Positions 34,694 through 46,358 of a stretch of 64,000 nucleotides of DNA are shown here, piece by piece (the stretch's first letter is position 1; every line of letters starts with the position of its first letter). The notes beneath the pieces are model-generated. The model worked only from the letters and a program-made list of their open reading frames with translations, did no database searches and was not told the DNA's origin. The translations under genes were made by a program, and so were the position numbers. The DNA is from Albifimbria verrucaria (taxonomy: Eukaryota > Ascomycota > Sordariomycetes > Hypocreales > Stachybotryaceae), in assembly GCA_020081605.1 (NCBI GenBank), contig JAHREC010000030.1, forward strand, positions 1,054,001 to 1,118,000, in the 5' to 3' direction.

Positions 34694-36177
34694 TTAGTTC
34701 TCCCAGACCTCGTCAAATAGCCATTGCTGACCAGCCCATTGTTCCTTAACCGTGGACCAGATCTGATCAGGAGGCAAAATGAAGCCGCCCTCTCTAGCAT
34801 CGAAGGGCCTCAACTCGATCGTCCACGAGTGATTAGCGGCGTGCACTCCGTGATGGTAGTCACGTCCAGTGCCGGTAGAAAAGTACAAACTAAGAACATC
34901 ATCAGTAATTGAACTTGAAGCTGGACGAATGTACTTACACCTCGCAAGCCGGACCAGTGGTATAGTTCTTGCCGCTGCTTCCGTAGATAGCCCTGGCAAC
35001 GCCCTCTCCCACCTCGCGCATGCGGGGAAGTGTGGCAGGCAAATCCTTGGGGTCACAGCTCCAGCCCCAAGGCGTGAGGACGAGCTGCCCGTAGGAGTGC
35101 CAGTCGACGTATGAACGAATGCCCTTTCCAGTCTTGGCAAGCTTGGTCGAAAGTGCCGAGAGGACCTGGTTCTCGGGTGTGTCACCGGGGCAGCGGCCCT
35201 TGAAGGTCTCGGAGCAAGGGTCGGGAGAGACGGCACCATCAGGAGGCTCAGCGTACCACTGGTAGTTCTATGCAACCATTAGCTCATATTCTGATCCACA
35301 ATGACTGTGAACGAAGTAAACTTACCCAGTTACGGTTCAAGTCAGTTCCGAGACAGGTAGTGTTTCTACGCGGTTGGCGGTTCTTGCGCCACAGACGGTT
35401 GTTGGTCTGGGTGTAAGAGAAGCCTACCAGATCATCAAATTAGCAACCATGTGTCTAATTATTGTTTTAAGGTGGAATTTAGCTTGACATACCGTCGGGG
35501 TTATGGAAAGGAACAATCCAGAAATCGTAGTGGTCCAGCCAAGCAGTGACGTTCTTGTTACCAGACTTGTAACCATCAACAAGCTGGTAAGTCAGATACT
35601 CAACAACCATGGTGCTGATCCACTCTCGAGCGTGAACCGTGCCGTGCCAGTAGATTATAGGCTTTTGACTGGAATCGCCTTCATTTCCCCAGAGGTGGAA
35701 ACCCCAGATGTCTCTGCCCTCGTATGAGGAGCCCAGGTTGATCTTCTCCGAGTTGTCGGGGAAGGCAGCGTGAATGTCATCCCACCAGTCCAAATGGTCT
35801 GCATAAGAATGGTAAGAGTCGAACCAGCTAAGGTCTGGCAGATCGCCTCGCTTGCTCAGGCCGCGGCGATAGTTGGATGGGGCGGACTCGGCACGGATTT
35901 GAGCTCCCAGATCCTTGCTCAGAAGGCGGGCATTGAGGCCCATCTCCTCAAAAGCACGGACATCATGGGGCGGGACCACAATCTCAATGGCACTGCGTGC
36001 ATGCGCACTGGGATAATGAGCAAATCGAGCCTCGATTTCCTCGATTTCTTGAGGGCTGTTGGCGGAGATCCGGTAAATGTGGTGGCCGTCGTAGCTCACT
36101 ACCGGCTCCAGCTCCGGGGCCAGGCCGGAAGCTGCGGCCACAGCAGCAAGGGCCAAAGTGCTCACACAGAACTTCAT
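34694..36177 (-). CDS. Secreted zinc carboxypeptidase (M14, CPA-type)
   Basis: Extracellular metallocarboxypeptidase made as a zymogen. Signal peptide MKFCVSTLALAAVAAASG, then a propeptide of about 95 residues ending near a KR (GLSKRGDLPD), then the catalytic domain. Zinc ligands are visible as HGTVHAREW (His and Glu of HxxE) and the third His in YVDWHSYGQ. The substrate-binding Arg is in DLNRNW and the catalytic Glu in WTIELRPF. Cys in CLGTD, PDPCSE, GRCPGD and GWSCDP fit the family's disulfides. Introns are 35424-35492, 35268-35325 and 34890-34938. The exons sum to 1,308 nt (435 residues) without frame breaks. Such enzymes serve nutrition and, in insect- or nematode-attacking fungi, host protein breakdown; which applies here is unknown. 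Confidence 0.9.
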
Positions 36178-37495
36178 GGCGATTCGGTAAGCGACCAATT
36201 AAGAATTATCTTAACCAGCCACGGGCCTGCGGTCGAGCTATTTCGTTTCATTTCAGGTGGGAAGCAATGGTTTTTATACAGTCCGATCGGGTAGTATCGG
36301 TGAATCTCTGATGGAAGCGAGAGAGGAGATGGTGAGGGGTCACATCGATGGCCCACGATTACGCAGGCCAAGAGGACGATTGATTGGACTTTGGCAGATT
36401 CTTTTATGCTTACTATATGCAAGGAACTCATGGACGACGTTCGAGCCCCGCTAGTGATTTCGTAACAGGAAGCTCAATATTATCATCGAGACTAATGAAG
36501 TGCTGCAGGGATGCAGGAACTGCTTTGGGTAGGTACGATAACGATGCAGGATTTGTGTGGCCTGAGAGGCGAATTTCGCTGAGAAAGTCTTGGCGTGCTA
36601 ATGTATGACTTTAGGCTGTCTGATTGGGATTTGAGCGAGCCGATCGCCTCGTCATGGCTTCTGTTCACTGACAACGTTGGGCAATCGGAAGACTTGCTGT
36701 AGCTTGTAGCTACGTTGAGACGAGGATCTCGGCCAAGACTGATTAACATATTGGCATGTTCAAGAGTGATTCCGAGAAAATATGCTCCAAGACCTTAAAC
36801 ATCGAAGATTTCATAATCAAAAACCCCGAGTGCATTCTTCCCAGAGAAATGACGAGCTTCAGGATTCAGGTACCGGGAGCGCCGCTGAATCAATATCCCG
36901 ATGTTCAGCGAGGGGCATGAATGTTTTTATTCCCTAGAAGCGTGAAACAATGTTGCTAATGTTCTACGTTGATGGCTGTATTTTCTCAGCGAGTGTATCA
37001 AATCGCTGAAAGAGATACGAACGACCCTTTCATGTAGTCATTTGTAGATTCGGCAGTCATTCGTCGCCATCAAGTAACACCTGCTCATAGAGACATCATA
37101 TAGATATTGGCCTAAGTGAGCATGTGAAATCGATTTTAGGATCAACATGCTGAACACTTCTCCTTCAGAGGTCAGGCAACAATATCTCATGCATACTCCG
37201 AAAATATCTGCCCACGACCTGTGAAGCATTACGAAAACCGCAGGTCATAAGGAAAGGGAGGTAGACATAGTCAAAACAAAGTCAAAGTAGTTGAATAAAC
37301 CAATATTGGCACCCTGACATGGGGCAACCTTTCGAATTCTATCAATGTTCAATGTATTTGTGCAGCCCTGTCTCCTACCAAGCAATTTGATTAACTCTTT
37401 GGTTATTGCTTCAAACTGTCCCCAGTTGTCGGTGGCTATTGCAAAATCCCGGGCCTCAACATGCGCCACTATCATTCATTTCCAGCAGTTGAACC
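36178..37495. other. Intergenic, nothing clear
   Basis: Promoter of the carboxypeptidase followed by non-coding DNA. The minus-strand open frame at 37245-37475 could be a downstream remnant related to the F-box gene but follows its stop codon. No repeat or RNA gene was recognised. Confidence 0.4.
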
Positions 37496-38824
37496 TCAAT
37501 TCTCCAACCCAAAAGGAAATTCATGATAGGGTCGATCCCACAGAATCTTGTCCACGGTTATGATATCATCCTCTGTTGAACGAAGGGCTTGGTACAGTGT
37601 CGATGAGCCAGTAAGAATGCACAACTGATCGATATGCGTAAGGTCCCTGGTGACTCTTACAAGAAAACGTTTGTACCAGTTGTCAACGACGTTCTGATCC
37701 TCAATGAGCTGCTCTCGTGCCTCAGGCAGATAGTAGGACGTAGTACTGAGCTCCGGGTTTCGAAAAAGTTGAGTTTCACACGGGCGAGAGGTAAAGGCAA
37801 ATCGTTTGATGTTCTTGTGTTCCAGAAGTGAACGATTAAGGTTGTCAATATGATATTTCTTCTGAGTGTCAGTACGAGGTCTAAAATTGAACCCAAAGCG
37901 AGAGTACGAACGAGTTTCATAGACGCGGTGACGAGGTTACAGGGCGCATCAGGGCCTTGACATGCCTCGAGTATGAGCCATTCAAGACTCGGACAACTGT
38001 CGAGAACAGGTCCGATAATATCAGGATTGATAGACGGCACAGGCGCCCGTGATAGGAAAGTTGGGAACCATGCGCAGAAATGCAATCGACGCAGTCCAGG
38101 CTGGTACCAAAGCAGCGAGCTAGTCATTGTCGTCAAAGAGCAGCTAAGAAACCCCACGTATTTGAGATGTTGAAGCTGCAAACAGTGCTCCATGATGACT
38201 GCGGCAAGGTCTGGAGCGCCTCGGATGTTCAAGGAGTTCATTGGCCATTTGGCTTTGAGCCTCAGGAGCTCCGTGAGCGCGCGCACTCGTAATGGCTTGA
38301 GTAGATTTACGTCAAGTTCGACCTTCTCAAGCTTTGGTAGACTATGGATGGTAAAGTCGATACGATGAACTAGAGAAAACGAGTCAAAATTAAGATATAG
38401 TGTATCTTGATGCAGCCATCTGGTGTTACAATAGCTGCTGTCGTCAGCCGCTTCAACAATGAGGGTTCTGGTTATCCGTTAGTCATGGCCTGGGAGGAAA
38501 CCGGTGAGAGGTGTTACCGAGTATTGTCCTTGAAAAGGTTCATGGGTGAGCATTGCAGGTGGCGACTGAAAACGTGCAGTTCAGCCGCAACAGCGGACTG
38601 GAAACCTCTGAAGTAGAGAATTTTGAAAAAGAATCGGGCCAAGCTCTGGCGAAGCATTTTCGTGGTTGTTACAAGAGATTTCCGGGTCTGTTGGTCACAA
38701 AATGAGTAGATATGGGCCCAAATCTCTAAGGGAAAACACGCGTCTCCGTTGTGTGTGCAGTAGTCTGAGATGCTGATGGCGCAAGCACGTCAGTACGTCC
38801 TAGAAGCGTGGTACCGGCGTCCAT
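37496..38824 (-). CDS. F-box protein with LRR-like body
   Basis: Probable substrate receptor of an SCF ubiquitin ligase. The F-box is near the N-terminus (about residues 30-65: CFPLEIWAHIYSFCDQQTRK, then SLVTTTKMLRQ). Leucine-rich-like repeats follow, for example SLPKLEKVELDV, QLQHLKYVGFLSC, PGLRRLHFC and CPSLEWLILEACQG. The tail reads EARDQL-like helix EAREQLIEDQNVVDNWYKRF and ends FPFGLEN. An intron at 38468-38517 has canonical ends. Two single-base losses are inferred, one before the F-box and one near 37735; with them the length is 426 residues and the frame closes exactly. Start chosen at 38824 because it precedes the F-box directly. The target is unknown. This type is highly expanded in Sordariomycetes. 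Confidence 0.65.
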
Positions 38825-39213
38825 GATATCGATAGAACGTAAAGAGATTGTTGCTAGCTTAACATTTGATGAGATAATGAAAGGGTGATCACCAAACCAA
38901 AATATGCGGTAAAGAAAAAGAAAGATTCGAGGAGAACGTGAGGAAGGTGAGAGAATCGCTCACGTGTTTGGCGCCTTTGCTAACTTCCAGAGTATTGCAG
39001 GACTGGCAAGCGTTTTTCACATCAATGAGGAAGCTGCAAGAGCGGCTCGAGTGTACAAACACTCGAGTGACCAACGTATTCGAGGTATGGGCGAGGTACC
39101 AGTCCAGGTTGCGCGCAAATCTCACGATGATATTCTCGTATGAGATCACCAATATTAAATGTGTGGGCAATTTGTAACAGGGATCATCAAACGGTCGTTT
39201 GTAATGAGTGTAT
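38825..39213. other. Intergenic
   Basis: The minus-strand open frame at 38889-39227 has no motif and overlaps the end of the next gene. Probably promoter and 3' flank only. Confidence 0.4.
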
Positions 39214-40229
39214 TCAATAATTTCCAAGCTTCGTAGAGCTGCGAAGGTTATATCTTGGCAGCTTTTCTATTGCTTCACCTTCGTCTGTCGTCGTTTGGTT
39301 GATTGCTTCTCTCTCATTTACATTCGAGGGCAGAAACAATGCCCTTGTGGTCGTATTGAACTCCTTTCCTTCAACCATTTGATCGTAAAGGCCAAGGTCC
39401 TCCTTGCGAAAACCTTCCAACTCCTCTTCATCTGCAGCTTCCATGATCACATGTGGCTCTGTCCATGCTGAGCCAAAGTCCACGATTTGAGCGTTCAAGA
39501 AATTATCCAGGCGCAAGTCCCTGTTGTAAACTTTGATCCTGTTAAGAGCCTTGACGCCCTTTAAGATTTCTTTTGGCCGCCTTGTTGTGATACCACGTTC
39601 TGGTTCAGCAAGCATCTTTACAATGGCTTTCAATGTCGTTTTGGGGCTCGATCCGGTTCCCGATTCGTCATGATCACGAATATCAAAGCCTTTCTCCTTG
39701 AGGACTGCCTCGTCTTCTTCTTTCAACTCAATGTATCCGTAGCACGGAAGAGCAATATTCATCTTGACATTTCTTTTCCGCCTTTCATTCAAAATTGCTC
39801 CATAAGCTCGACATTCTAAGAAAAATGGGTCCATACATGGCATGACTTCGTGCATGTTCAGGGGAACCCAAGTAGGCTTCGCAGTAACCTCTGTCTTCTT
39901 CAATATCATATGGCTTAAACTAAAGCCATGAGAGAAGCCTTAGTTCCGGGCATGTCAAGCGCCATGAAGAGTGCACTTACCACTTTGATAGCATAGAAAG
40001 TAGAATTAATCTTAGCTCGGAAAACGTAGCCTTGCATTCCATCCCGATCAGCGTCTAGTCTTTCGAGCCACTCTATTGGGAACATATGGTGTTCGAATAT
40101 GTGCAGCTTTGGGCCTTGATATTGCGGCAAATCGGCGAATGCTGAACTGCCAGCTTCCTCGTGGTGTAGTTGCGTTGGAGCTACTCTCTCGGTAGCGGAA
40201 TGTCTTTGTCTTCCACGTTTTCGTGGCAT
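39214..40229 (-). CDS. Fta2-like protein kinase
   Basis: Resembles the fungal kinase-like family around kinetochore Sim4 subunit Fta2. A basic N-terminus (MPRKRGRQRHS) precedes the kinase-like lobe with FYAIKVF (Lys of VAIK), ECRAYG (helix C Glu region), VYNRDLRLDNFL (catalytic Asp and Asn) and IVDFGSAWTEPH (Mg-binding Asp). The core catalytic residues are present, so activity is possible. Intron 39920-39980. Two T residues appear missing in the T/A run near 39827 (TTTTT should be longer), which restores 318 residues. The C-terminal 50 residues are acidic and disordered. It is head to head with the gene at 40703, with a 473-bp shared promoter, which suggests co-expression. Alternative: an unrelated orphan kinase of the accessory genome. 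Confidence 0.6.
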
Positions 40230-40702
40230 TGTGTGCAGAGGTCCACGGCATTAAGCAGCAATATTCCTCTTAAGGCAACATCATCTTGGGCTCAAGAATC
40301 TTGCGACCGTGGCCTATGTATGTTTTTCCCTCTTTCGCTTGTCCGTTCGACCGTAGCCAAGACACATTTCGACCGGTCAATGAAGCGGGAAATGGCCACC
40401 AACACGTATGGAAGTGAAAAATAATTCCAGGAAATGGTTGGGGATTGGCGAAAAGTATTCCGTGCTGAACACTCAGGTTGACCGGTTTCAAGAACAGCAT
40501 CCACCACCTTCCTTTCTGGAAGCCTCAACCAGGATGGAAATCCAACATCGACCGACAGTGGGAATCTTCGGACCTCCTCAGGAGGTTCTGTCAAAACGTG
40601 GATTTATCAGCGAAAACCTTCGGGCCTGTATGAAATTTGGTTGATTGCCATCATCTTCTTTGCATATCGCGAATCATCTCACAAACACAAAACCGTAGAG
40701 TC
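40230..40702. promoter_or_regulatory. Shared divergent promoter
   Basis: A 473-bp gap between the divergent kinase-like gene and the 475-residue protein. I see no strong palindrome or TATA element. Confidence 0.35.
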
Positions 40703-42246
40703 ATGGCGGCTAAGAAGACAGCAACATCACTTCTTGAATTTCTAACCGCCCCAAATCCACTCATTAACGCATTGGGAGCCACGGAAGGCAGAAACACATC
40801 TTCGCGTAATTATTATAAGCCAAGGCAAATGAAAGCCTGGGATGACTTCACCTTTGAGACTTTAGAGTCGATCTATGAATGCCAACTTATGAAAGAACTT
40901 CAACGCAACGACCGTGAGCTCACCTACCCGTTCATATGGCACAAACATGAATCTGTTATGGAAGACGAGAGTACGACCACCGAGATTTTGATAAGATGGA
41001 ACCAATCGAGTGTGAACCAAGCCTTGAAAGAAGTGGAATACACGTTGCATCCTTGCATATGGACTGCACGAAAGCGACCAGCAATCGAGACTCCATCGGT
41101 GCCACCAGAGAGTTCTTCGACACCACTGGAAAGCAATCAAGAAAATGATGCAAGAAGGGCTTCAAAAACAGGAAATACAAGACTAAGACGAGATATGGGA
41201 GCCATCTCTACATGCGACGTCTGCCAAGCGCGCGATTTACGGCAGTCGAACGGCACTGGTCTTATTGAGCGTTTACCCAAAGAGGTCAAACCTGGCTCCA
41301 AGTGGGAAAGTGCAGAGATGAAAAGATTAATCGGTCCCAACCAGAAATGGGTGGCAGGGGTGGGCATTCGGGACGAAGTTATGCCCGTATTCCAAGCCTA
41401 CAGCTATTGCGTTGATCATGGATGTCGATATGGCTGCATCCTTACATATCAGGAAGCGTTTATTTTTCGTATCGGATTCATCGACGAAATTAAAGGTAGG
41501 TCATAGTAAAGAAAAGATGATGGAAAAATCGAATTCTGACATTATACACTAAAGAGAAACTTAAACTCAAGTCCGTGGACATTAAATCATCAATACCTAT
41601 CTTGAGACGATATGGAATGATGGAGTACGTATCAATTCCTTGGGACGACACTCAAAAAGGCAAAGACAATGATCCCAAACGACTCACTATGAATCTTTCG
41701 CTTTGGTTTATTCATGTACTAGCTGGCAACGAGCATGAAGTTGCTTTGGAATACGGAGAACTTCGAAACGAGATGCTAGTGCAACACCGAAGTAGATTTT
41801 CCACAGAATCCACTCAAGCACCGGAGGACCTCATTCCCAAACCACTAGAACAATCAGTCCAGTTGCATGAGAACGAATCTCATGCTCTCCACCATGATAG
41901 AAAACGCAAGGGCGTGGAACACTTATCCGACGATGGCGATAACGATAACAATGATGAGGACGAGGAGGATAATTATAAGCTTTCTTTTTCTCAGCATACA
42001 GTTGACATGACAGAGGTAAGTCTTCGCCCTTTGCTATGACTAAAAAAATCTCTAATTGTGGCGAATCCACAGCAGCCTCGAACTGTGCCTGACTATTTAC
42101 GTCATATAATCGAAGAGGGTCAGGGAGGAAGTGAGGAAAATGCAACTGTCAGGTCTGATGAACCAACTACTGATGATTCCCAAGCTGACGGCAAGAAATT
42201 GAGAAGAAGCGTGAGAAACTCCAGGAACAAACGCCAAAAGGCCTAG
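40703..42246 (+). CDS. Unknown protein, possible PD-(D/E)XK-like core and acidic tail
   Basis: Three exons (40703-41495, 41555-42015, 42073-42246) with canonical introns and no frame break, giving 475 residues. Residues 1-150 are globular without a known signature. A linker of Ser/Pro follows, then CDVCQARDL (about 171), WVAGVGIRDEVMPVFQAYSY and CVDHGCRYGCILTYQEAFIF (about 216-255). The end of this block (Q-x-Y ... YG-IL-TY-E--IF-R) resembles the closing motif of PD-(D/E)XK nuclease-like domains found beside fungal kinases; this is inference from pattern only. Residues about 395-420 are very acidic (DDGDNDNNDEDEEDN), and the tail is basic (RRSVRNSRNKRQKA), a likely nuclear signal. Divergent partner: the Fta2-like kinase. 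Confidence 0.65.
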
Positions 42247-43155
42247 ATAGAAAATTAATGTGATGAATATTGTCCAATCGGTATGCACCTGACGGCTACT
42301 TACATGTGTCAAGTCATGAGGCGTGCCTCAGAGCTCGTGGTCATCGGGTCTTGACCCTTATGCTGCTTCCTAGAAGCCTGGACCTCCTTCTATGCTTTTG
42401 AATGATTTGTAATCCAAGATGATAACAACACTTTCAAGGACACTTCCAAATAATAAGCCCTCGTGGAGCTGTGGACATGCTAATCAGTTTGTAGGTAGGT
42501 CCAGCAAGACATTTTGAGCGTATGAAGAAACGACTATGACTTCCTCTCCTCATAGTTCTTGACATAATTATAACCAAGACTTTAAATATCAAATCCTCGA
42601 AAAATATGGGTGTAGTGTTTTCGAAAACCAGCGATCATATTCGCGCCAGTCTTAAAGACAATTGCAAGTTCAGATGTGAATCGACGCAGCCAACCGACAC
42701 CCCTCAAGGCCAAACATCACCAGCTCATTATTTGCTAGCAAGTAAATGGGTTGAAACGAAGGATAAAATGCAATTTAAAAAGAACAAAATGTCTTGAATT
42801 TTGGATTGACCGAGGTCTGTCGTGTCACAGAGGCTCAACGATACATTTCTCTAAAGAGGGTCTAGGGTAGGTAACCAGCATGACTAAGCCGCGAACAGGT
42901 ACGCAATCGCCAAGGCTGTGTACCTGGTGGTGAAACATCAGCAGATCATCATCGCCCGACACGAGAGATGACGATGCATCACGACGCTTGTCAAAGGATT
43001 CAAAGCGCCCAGTCCTCCTCACCTTGACGTGGTTCTGAGCCTGGCTGACGCGATTGACCAACTCCGCGGAAGCGACAGATGCTCAACGCAACGACCAGGC
43101 CACGGTGACATCATCCTCATCCTCATCCTCATCCTCGTCCTTACTCACCGGAGCC
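42247..43155. other. Intergenic
   Basis: A 63-codon ATG-led frame at 42606-42797 (starting MGVVFSK, a possible myristoylation context) is too short to call. A hexanucleotide repeat at 43111-43136 lies in the leader of the PLD gene. Confidence 0.4.
43111..43136. repeat. TCATCC-type hexamer repeat in 5' leader
   Basis: Four copies of a 6-bp unit (TCATCC/CCTCAT) end 20 bp before the ATG of the PLD-family gene. Length change here would alter the leader without touching the frame. Confidence 0.85.
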
Positions 43156-44625
43156 ATGTCCAACCAATTCCCATCATCGTTCGTGAAGCCCTGGAAAGAC
43201 CTCTTGGCATCTCATCGCGACGGGCAGCTCGACGACTTCCCCAACCACCATGTCAGCGACTTCAACTCCCTCATCACCACGAGCCTCCCCAGCGCCTCTA
43301 CGTCGGCACCGGCTTCTCCATCTTTGAGCGCGCCATCATCCCTGCCATCCTCAGCGCCAAGCGATCTGTTCACTTCGTGACGTGTTACTGGGCTGATTCA
43401 CCCTCCCTTGACGCCATTCGCGATGCGCTCCTCGAGATTGCAGCCAGGCGCGCACAGCAGGCCCAGGCAGACAGACCGAAGCTGCGCATCACCATCGGGT
43501 TTTCATCGCATGGTTTGTTCCAAAGTTGTTCCACACAGCCTCTCGCGATGGCTACGTGTACCCTCCTTCGAAGTGGCCATCGCTGGGCTTGCCAGACGAG
43601 GGCGCGTTAAGACGGGCCGGAATCGACCTCACTGTCAAGAGCCTCTTCTTTACGCCGCTGAGCGTCATGCACCCTAAGTATGTGTTGATTGATGGCAAGC
43701 GCGCCTGGATTCCGAGTTGTAATGTCAGCTGGGAGCGCTGGTTTGAAGGTTGTGTCGAGGTGGAGGGAGGCATCGTGAACCAATTGATTGCCTTTCACGA
43801 GAGGGTATGGCGCTTCAAGGCTGTGGATGGAGATGAACTTGCGCGCATTGACGCCGATGTCAACGGTTCAACTCATACCATTGAGCCGGATCGTGCTGGG
43901 TCATCCATCGAGGATTCCGCATCACAATCTCTGCAATTTCCCACCACAGGTCCTGTTCCGACCATCTTTCTTCCATCTTCTCACCATCGAAATCCTCGAT
44001 TCAGTTTCTTTCCGTTCTTGTCACAGTCGAAGCCACCAATGACGCCTCTTAATGCCGCGCTCCTGACCCTCATCTCCAATGCTCAGCGGGAAATCACCAT
44101 CCTCACACCAAATGTTACGTCGTGGCCTTTGCTAGATGCACTTTTGGCAGCCCTGCGACGCGGCGTCAACGTTCAAATCCGCACCAGCAAGAACATGATG
44201 TTCATTGAGCAGATTGTTACCGCGGGGACGCTGACGTCTTGGTCCCTAAATAGCTTCATTAAGAAGTACGAGAACTTACGCAACCAAACTAGCCGTTCAG
44301 ATATTGAGGCACAACCCCAGCCATTGGCGGCTTAGAGATACTTTATTACAAAGCGCTACCAAGCAGAGAAGGTGAGGACGATGAGCCGGTAGTGAGCCAC
44401 TTTAAGATGACTATGGTTGACGGAGAGTATCTCGTCCTTGGGTCAGGCAACATGGACCGAGCGAGTTGGTGGACGAGCCAGGAGATCGGTGTACTTTTTA
44501 CGTGCCTGGATTTAGTGGACATTCACTATGGGATGGGGTCTTACAAAGACGAACAGAGGTGCTGTATAGATCACAAGGTTGAAGCACCAGGCGTTTACTT
44601 GCAGGGGTTAGAGAACCCATATTAG
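43156..44625 (+). CDS. Phospholipase D-like phosphodiesterase
   Basis: The PLD superfamily uses two HKD motifs, and both are visible: HPKYVLID followed by PSCN, and HFKMTMVD followed by GSGNMDRASW. The N-terminal region has the family's start of domain (LYVGTGFSIFERAIIPAI, FVTCYWADSPSLDAIRDAL), and the second domain begins with NAQREITILTPNVTSWPLLD. The frame is broken three times: CCCC at 43287-43290, an A run near 43513, and near 44329. Restoring three bases gives 490 residues and an exact multiple of three. No signal peptide, so an intracellular or peripheral phosphodiesterase acting on phospholipid or nucleic-acid phosphodiesters. Substrate unknown. It converges with the DsbA-like gene 40 bp downstream. 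Confidence 0.8.
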
Positions 44626-44666
44626 AGCGTTTAGATCATGTAGCGACATTATCCTAATTCATACAT

Positions 44667-45326
44667 TTACTTCTCCAGCTCCTTCACCTTCTCGAAAATC
44701 TCCACAAACACAGACGGGTCCTGAGCTCCGCTGAAGTTGAAGCGATCCTGGATGGTGAAATCCGGAACTCCCGTGACGCCGTTGTACCGCGCCTCAGACA
44801 CGGCCTTGTCCACCTCTGCGCCGCCATCGTCGCTGTCGACAATGCTCTTCTGGAAGTCAGCCTCCGGAATGCCCGCTTCCGTGGCGATGGACTTGAGTGT
44901 GTCCAGGTCAGTAATGTCGCGCTCGTTCTCAAAGTAGGCAGCAAAGAGGCCCTCGACAGTCTTCGTCTCAAGGGCCTCGCCGCCGAGCTTGCCGGCAAGG
45001 TGGATGACACGGTGGGAGTCGCGGGTGGCGCCGATGCGACCGCCAAACTTGAACTTGATGCCGACAGACTCGCCGACCTGGGCCAAGCGGCCGAAGATCA
45101 TGGCGGTGCGATCAGCACCAAACTTCTCGGCGTAGACGGTGGCCTTGTCGCGCGACACACCGCGGGGCAGCTCCGGGTGCAGCTGGTACGGGCGCCAGCG
45201 GACGCTGAAGGTGTCGCTGGGGTACTTCTGGAGCCATATGGCCTGGGCGGCCTTGAACTTGCGGTGGCCGACGTAGCACCACGGGCATATCGTGTCAGAA
45301 ACGATGGAAATCTTGAAGTTGGTCAT
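44667..45326 (-). CDS. DsbA-family (FrnE-like) thioredoxin-fold oxidoreductase
   Basis: A 219-residue intact ORF. The CPWC redox motif is at residues 14-17 after the first strand (KISIVSDTICPWC). The helical insertion typical of DSBA/FrnE proteins follows, and the cis-proline loop is GVTGVPDF near residue 175. It lacks a signal peptide when started at this ATG, so it is cytosolic. The open frame continues upstream for 160 codons, but that part is low-complexity and the chosen ATG sits directly before the conserved strand. Bacterial FrnE relatives aid polyketide biosynthesis or oxidative-stress defence. In fungi these proteins are usually called 2-hydroxychromene isomerase- or DSBA-like; the physiological substrate is unknown. 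Confidence 0.85.
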   Translation of the reverse strand: MTNFKISIVSDTICPWCYVGHRKFKAAQAIWLQKYPSDTFSVRWRPYQLHPELPRGVSRDKATVYAEKFGADRTAMIFGRLAQVGESVGIKFKFGGRIGATRDSHRVIHLAGKLGGEALETKTVEGLFAAYFENERDITDLDTLKSIATEAGIPEADFQKSIVDSDDGGAEVDKAVSEARYNGVTGVPDFTIQDRFNFSGAQDPSVFVEIFEKVKELEK

Positions 45327-46358
45327 GTTGACGATGTGGGGCCTGGTTGCGTATCCAGAAGAGTTGTTTTGGGATGTTATGTTGCTCTTTGCGTGCCCAG
45401 ATCCCTTGAGGCTTTGAATGATCGTGTATACGTAGGATTTTCCTTCAAATACCGAGTCGGCAGCGAGAGTTGAGCGAGGGTGAAAAATTGCTTGAGGCCC
45501 GGTGGGAGATTTATAATATAGAAATGCTTCGACTCGGTCGTGGATGGAGAAACAGGCAAATTGCGCCGAGGCCGAGGCAATTCCGTTTCTGCTGATTAAT
45601 GCGAAATGCGGAGGCGGAGTGGGGGCTCCGAGGTGGGACCTTCGGACGGGGTGTAGATGCCGGGCCGAGTTTGGCACCAAAGGTGAAGATGCCGTGGTAG
45701 AGGCTGGAGAATGCAAGGTTGTTGCGGCGAAAAAATATTGCGTGATGGATATGAGTATTAGAGGAACTGCAATATTTTCTCTCATTCCTTTGTTAACAGA
45801 AGCTGCTATTTCTCCCAATATTCACAATTTCCGTGTCAGTAAGCCGTAGCCGTGTAGGTTATTCCCTGTCGTCATGCTTTTGGTTTCCACTTCATTCACC
45901 TCTCAAACCAGAATATACCAGAAATTTCATGAAAAGGATTTATATTACCCGTATGCTGCATAATGCTGAATTTGTCAAGCTATCCTTCCATGACACACCA
46001 ATTAACCATTGTGGTACTACAACGTTCATCTCAAGAGGAAGAACGAGCAAAACATAGAAATCTACATAAAAGAGCCGGATTAATATACCCCTACATAAAG
46101 ACTTTTTGGCTCGTACCATTACATGTCGCTCTAGCATGCCACAATTGCTCAGTCTTTTCATCATTGACCTGCCTAAAGAAATTGTTTTCCCTTGATGGCT
46201 AGTCTCTAAAGATGCCACCGTAAGTTCCTGGGCGCGGAGTCGTGCAGAGAAACCACCGTAATCCCAATTTTCAGAACTGGGAAGAGTTCGTTGTCTTCCC
46301 ATGACTCTATCTGCAACCGCTCTGATATGACCATCTCTACCAACACAAGATATGTCGC
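45327..46358. other. Intergenic
   Basis: Promoter of the DsbA-like gene, then A/T-richer DNA. No gene, repeat or RNA was recognised. Confidence 0.45.

Noticed and set aside
42606..42797. 63-codon frame with MGVVFSK start
   Set aside because: Too short, and the later part is low-complexity Lys/Gln. The myristoylation-like start alone is weak.
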